A stretch of DNA of 64,000 nt from positions 1 through 64,000 of the forward strand of contig JAETNR010000001.1 in NCBI GenBank assembly GCA_021772055.1. The letters are read 5' to 3'. The stretch is from Blautia sp. (GTDB taxonomy: Bacteria > Bacillota > Clostridia > Lachnospirales > Lachnospiraceae). Positions 60,823-64,000 of the stretch are shown in pieces; the first letter of the stretch is position 1, and each line of letters begins with the position of its first letter. The notes beneath the pieces were generated by a model. The model did not search any database. It was not told the origin of the DNA and saw nothing but the letters and a program-made list of their open reading frames with translations. Position numbers and translations under genes: made by a program.

Positions 60823-62421
60823 ATGGGAAATTATTTGAATCCCGGGAACAGCGGATTTGAGGGGATCAGAAATGATGTATATGTGGACAAAACCGGTCTG
60901 ATCAGCTTGGTGAATGAAACGATAAACACGCCGAGACGATTAAGCTGTATCAGTCGGCCGCGCCGGTTTGGAAAATCCTTTGCGGCAAAAATGCTGTGCG
61001 CATATTACGATAAAACGTGCGATTCCTCTGCGCTGTTTCATGATCTTGAGATTGCTGTGAATCCGGAAATAAATGGAAGTTATCTGCAGCATTTGAATAA
61101 ATATGATGTGATCTATTTGGACATGACCGGCATTATCGGGGCAGCCGATAAGAGGGATATCGTGCCGTTTATTGTGCGAAATGTAACAAGGGAGCTGGTA
61201 TCGGCGTACCGGGGCCTGGAGATTCAGGAAGCTTTTTTCGATACGCTGGCGAATGCTGCCGCACTTGCCGGCAATAAGTTTATCATGATCATTGACGAGT
61301 GGGACGCCCCAATCAGGGAAGTAAGGGATCAGCTCGATGTGCAGAGAGAATATCTGGAATTTCTGCGTTCTCTGTTTAAGAACAGCGGGGCAACGGATAA
61401 AATCTTTGCAGCCGCTTATATGACGGGAATCCTCCCCATCAAAAAGGATGGCTCTCAGTCTGCTATTTCGGATTTTCAGGAATTTTCCATGATTCTTGCA
61501 GAGGATTTTGCAAATTATGTGGGTTTTACGGAAGAAGAGGTTCTGGAACTTTGTAAGGAGTACCACAGAGATTTTTCCATGATGAAGCAATGGTATGATG
61601 GATATACGTTGGAGAGGATTGGTTCGGTATATAATCCAAACTCGGTTATGAAGGCCTTACGATATAATAAATTCCGCTCTTACTGGACAGAGACTTCTGC
61701 CGCAAAAAGTCTGATGGATTATATCAGCCTGGATTTTGACGGCCTGTCAAGGACGATAGCGGAGATGCTTGGCGGCATTGAGGTTGCCGTGGATACCAAT
61801 GGCTTTGCCAATGACCTGGTGACTTTTCGGAACAGAGATGATGTGTTGACACTGCTGATTCACCTGGGGTATCTGGCTTATAAGGAAGAAACACAGACGG
61901 TGCATATCCCAAACGAAGAGATTCGCCTGGAATTCGCCAGGGCAATTCGTGAGGTCAAGCGCGATGATATCATTCGCCGTGTACGGGAGAGTGAGCAGCT
62001 GATCTATGATACCATTCACCAGAATGCGGAAGCAGTGGCGGCACAGATTGAAAAGATTCATTCGGAAGAAACATCCCTTTTATTCTACAACAATGAACAG
62101 TCATTGCGCAGTGTGATCAAACTGGCCTATTTCAGCTATAAAGATTATTATCTTAAATTCGAGGAGCTGCCTGCAGGAGAAGGGTATGCAGATATCGTAT
62201 ACCTTCCAAAGAAAACGTCACCTGTACCGGCTCTGGTGATCGAACTTAAGTGGAATAGATCAGCGGAGGGGGCAATCAGGCAGATCAAGGACAAGCGATA
62301 TCCTGATGCACTCAGGGAGTATGGCGGGGATATTCTGCTTGTAGGCGTCAATTATGACAAAGACGCGCCGGCCGGAAAAAGGAGACATATGTGCATGATT
62401 GAGAAATATGGAATGGTTTGA
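60823..62421 (+). CDS. AAA-ATPase fused to PD-(D/E)XK nuclease-like domain (DUF1703 family)
   Basis: A 532-residue protein. It opens NYLNPGNSGFEGIRNDVYVDKTGLI, then Walker A CISRPRRFGKSFAAKMLCAYY (about residue 45), Walker B-type FIMIIDEWDAPIRE, and YMTGILPIKKDGSQSAISDFQEFSMI. The C-terminal third ends in a PD-(D/E)XK core: GYADIVYLP then PALVIELKWNR (Asp and ELK motif, about residues 445-475). Numerous Lachnospiraceae and Bacteroides paralogues exist; their role is unproved, with mobile-element or defence-like functions suggested. AAAGGAGG lies eight bases before ATG 60823. The MutS-like gene follows 11 bases later. Confidence 0.9.
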   Translation: MGNYLNPGNSGFEGIRNDVYVDKTGLISLVNETINTPRRLSCISRPRRFGKSFAAKMLCAYYDKTCDSSALFHDLEIAVNPEINGSYLQHLNKYDVIYLDMTGIIGAADKRDIVPFIVRNVTRELVSAYRGLEIQEAFFDTLANAAALAGNKFIMIIDEWDAPIREVRDQLDVQREYLEFLRSLFKNSGATDKIFAAAYMTGILPIKKDGSQSAISDFQEFSMILAEDFANYVGFTEEEVLELCKEYHRDFSMMKQWYDGYTLERIGSVYNPNSVMKALRYNKFRSYWTETSAAKSLMDYISLDFDGLSRTIAEMLGGIEVAVDTNGFANDLVTFRNRDDVLTLLIHLGYLAYKEETQTVHIPNEEIRLEFARAIREVKRDDIIRRVRESEQLIYDTIHQNAEAVAAQIEKIHSEETSLLFYNNEQSLRSVIKLAYFSYKDYYLKFEELPAGEGYADIVYLPKKTSPVPALVIELKWNRSAEGAIRQIKDKRYPDALREYGGDILLVGVNYDKDAPAGKRRHMCMIEKYGMV

Positions 62422-62432
62422 AAGGAGTATTT

Positions 62433-64000
62433 ATGAATCCATATGTATCGTTTGTTTTATGGGCGGCGGTGATCTTTGGGCTGTTTATTTTTCTGATCTG
62501 GAGGGACAACCGTAAACGAAAGAAAACCATTCTGAAAAAAATACGGAGTATTTACGGAAATGTTCCGGAAAGAGAATACGAAGCCGGTGACCTGGCGCAG
62601 ATTTCCGGGTATTTTCGAAGAAACACAGAGGGACATTTTGTGATTGACGATATTACCTGGAATGATCTGGATATGGATCGTGTTTATATGCTTGTAAATC
62701 AGACCGTATCTTCCCCTGGGGAGGATGTTCTTTATGCAATGATGCGTACCCCGCTTTTTTCGAAGGAAGAAATCGAGAGAAGGTATCGTCTTGTTACTTT
62801 TTTTGCAGAACATGAAAAGGAAAGGGAAAAGATGCAGCTGCTTCTTTCGGAAGTGGGAAAAAGCAGACTCGGATCCATGACAGAGACGATTCTGGCACTG
62901 GAACATGCACCTAAGGTTTCTACTGCAGTACACTTCTGGATGCTGGCAGCGCTGCTGATATCCCTCATTGTTGTTTTGCCCCTTTTTCCTCTTCATGGGT
63001 TCTTTTTGCTGTTTGTATTAAGCATCACAAACATTACCCTTTATTATTCCGGGACAGACAGAAAACGGATCGAAGCCTATCTGGAATGCTTTTCCAGTCT
63101 CCTTCGGATGCTGGGAGCCGCGGATCATATGGAAACTGTGGACTGGCCTGAGGTCCGGGAACAGATGCAGGGAATCCGGGAAGGGAAGAAGGCTTTTGCA
63201 AAGCTTCGAAAGCGCTCTTTTTTTCTGACCAGCCAGAACAGCGGAAACGGGGATCCTTTACAGCTTTTGATGGACTATATCCGTATGGTATTTCATGTGG
63301 ACATTCTTACCTATAATGCCACATTAAAAGAGGTACAGAACAAAACCGGTGTGATTATGACCCTTATAGAAAATATGGGAGAATTGGATGCGGCGATTTC
63401 CATTGCATCCTTTCGCGCGCTCCTTCCATTACAGTGCCGCCCCAAATGGAAGGAATACGATGGGCAGAAAATTCAGATGAACGTGGAGGATCTCTATCAT
63501 CCCCTGGTTGAAGAAGCAGTTGCAAACAGCATCTGCCTTAAGGGCGGTACCTTGGTGACGGGCTCCAATGCATCGGGAAAATCCACCTTTTTAAAGAACC
63601 TGGCCATAAATGCCATTCTTGCCCAGACGCTTGTAATCTGTACGGCGGCTGTCTATGAGGCGCCATTTTTGAAAGTCATGACATCCATGGCTCTGCGGGA
63701 TGATTTAAGGGGAGGCGAGAGCTACTTTATTGTAGAAATCAAATCTTTAAAACGGATCCTGGATGAAAGCAGAAAAAAGGAGCCGATGCTGTGTATCATT
63801 GACGAGGTTTTAAGAGGTACCAATACGATCGAGCGGATTGCGGCTTCTGCAAGGATTCTGGCTTCGCTTACGAATCCATGGATGCTTAGTGTGGCTGCGA
63901 CTCATGACATTGAACTTTCCTATATCCTGGAGCATTTTTACGAGAACTATCATTTTGAAGAAGAGGTGCGGGAACATGAAGTGGTATTTCATTATCTGAT
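62433..64000 (+). CDS. Membrane-anchored MutS-like ATPase (3' partial)
   Basis: The frame from ATG 62433 (AAAGGAG six bases upstream) stays open to the window end, giving at least 522 residues. It starts with a membrane segment (MNPYVSFVLWAAVIFGLFIF), has two more near residues 165-205, and a MutS-type helical core. The C-terminal ABC ATPase has Walker A GTLVTGSNASGKSTFLKNLA (about residue 375), DDLRGGESYFIVEIKSLKRIL, and Walker B CIIDEVLRGTNTIERIAAS, then AATHDIELSYIL. No mismatch-recognition domain I (FYE) is seen. It resembles the uncharacterised membrane MutS proteins of Clostridia and Bacteroidetes. It is probably co-transcribed with the AAA/PD-(D/E)XK gene. Confidence 0.88.
   Translation, partial: MNPYVSFVLWAAVIFGLFIFLIWRDNRKRKKTILKKIRSIYGNVPEREYEAGDLAQISGYFRRNTEGHFVIDDITWNDLDMDRVYMLVNQTVSSPGEDVLYAMMRTPLFSKEEIERRYRLVTFFAEHEKEREKMQLLLSEVGKSRLGSMTETILALEHAPKVSTAVHFWMLAALLISLIVVLPLFPLHGFFLLFVLSITNITLYYSGTDRKRIEAYLECFSSLLRMLGAADHMETVDWPEVREQMQGIREGKKAFAKLRKRSFFLTSQNSGNGDPLQLLMDYIRMVFHVDILTYNATLKEVQNKTGVIMTLIENMGELDAAISIASFRALLPLQCRPKWKEYDGQKIQMNVEDLYHPLVEEAVANSICLKGGTLVTGSNASGKSTFLKNLAINAILAQTLVICTAAVYEAPFLKVMTSMALRDDLRGGESYFIVEIKSLKRILDESRKKEPMLCIIDEVLRGTNTIERIAASARILASLTNPWMLSVAATHDIELSYILEHFYENYHFEEEVREHEVVFHYL

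Overview
The window looks like chromosomal DNA of a Gram-positive, spore-forming anaerobe of the Lachnospiraceae (Blautia-like). The grounds are moderate GC, AAGGAGG-type ribosome sites, T-box and lysine-riboswitch control, a rubredoxin-fused flavodiiron protein, pyruvate phosphate dikinase, RemA, a SleB-type hydrolase, Cys-rich and BclB-like spore-type proteins, and AAA/PD-(D/E)XK proteins typical of that family. The genus is an inference. No rRNA, tRNA, CRISPR array, prophage or complete insertion sequence was seen.

Layout. 1-2.2 kb: 3' part of a collagen-like exosporium-type gene, then a decayed AAA-ATPase gene. 2.2-6.3 kb: MarR-MATE operon, a truncated TetR-like gene with a flavodoxin-like reductase, and a DegV protein. 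6.4-9.9 kb: adenine deaminase and a purine permease joined head-to-head with a LysR gene by a deletion that removed both 5' ends. 10-14 kb: GH2 beta-mannosidase followed by a gene graveyard (beta-helix remnant, hydantoinase remnant). 14-19.7 kb: secreted SH3 protein, membrane phosphoesterase, flavodiiron-flavin reductase-rubredoxin fusion, secreted protein of unknown function. 19.7-26.6 kb: Ldh2-type dehydrogenase behind a promoter-terminator leader, glycerol kinase, DUF445 protein, larB-larC and a patatin lipase. 26.6-29.7 kb: alanine/glycine symporter with a long leader, a GNAT enzyme and a pseudouridine synthase. 29.7-36.6 kb: ppdK, a REC-HD-GYP regulator with a lone Hpt protein and a TlpA-like lipoprotein, a D-2-hydroxyacid dehydrogenase and a barstar-like protein.

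36.6-39 kb carries tyrA-aroA on the minus strand. Then come an EF-G paralogue, T-box-controlled leuS, a secreted serpin and an ABC-F protein. At 47.3 kb lies a 144-bp MITE-like element with target-site duplications, followed by an AraC HTH fused to a RelA/SpoT-type hydrolase fold that has lost most metal ligands. 48.5-55.8 kb is a conserved housekeeping block: rqcH divergent from yicC-remA-gmk-rpoZ-rimO-pgsA-cinA. 55.8-58.7 kb has small unknown and Cys-rich proteins and a SleB-like hydrolase whose promoter carries a WalR-type box. 58.7-64 kb has a lysine riboswitch controlling an NhaC-family carrier (probable lysine transporter), an intact AAA/PD-(D/E)XK protein and a membrane-anchored MutS-like ATPase that runs off the end.

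The most unusual items are the AraC-RSH pseudo-hydrolase fusion, the deletion junction near 9.24 kb, the MITE-like element, the membrane MutS protein, and two leaders (19.7 kb and 26.6 kb) that may hold undescribed regulatory RNAs.
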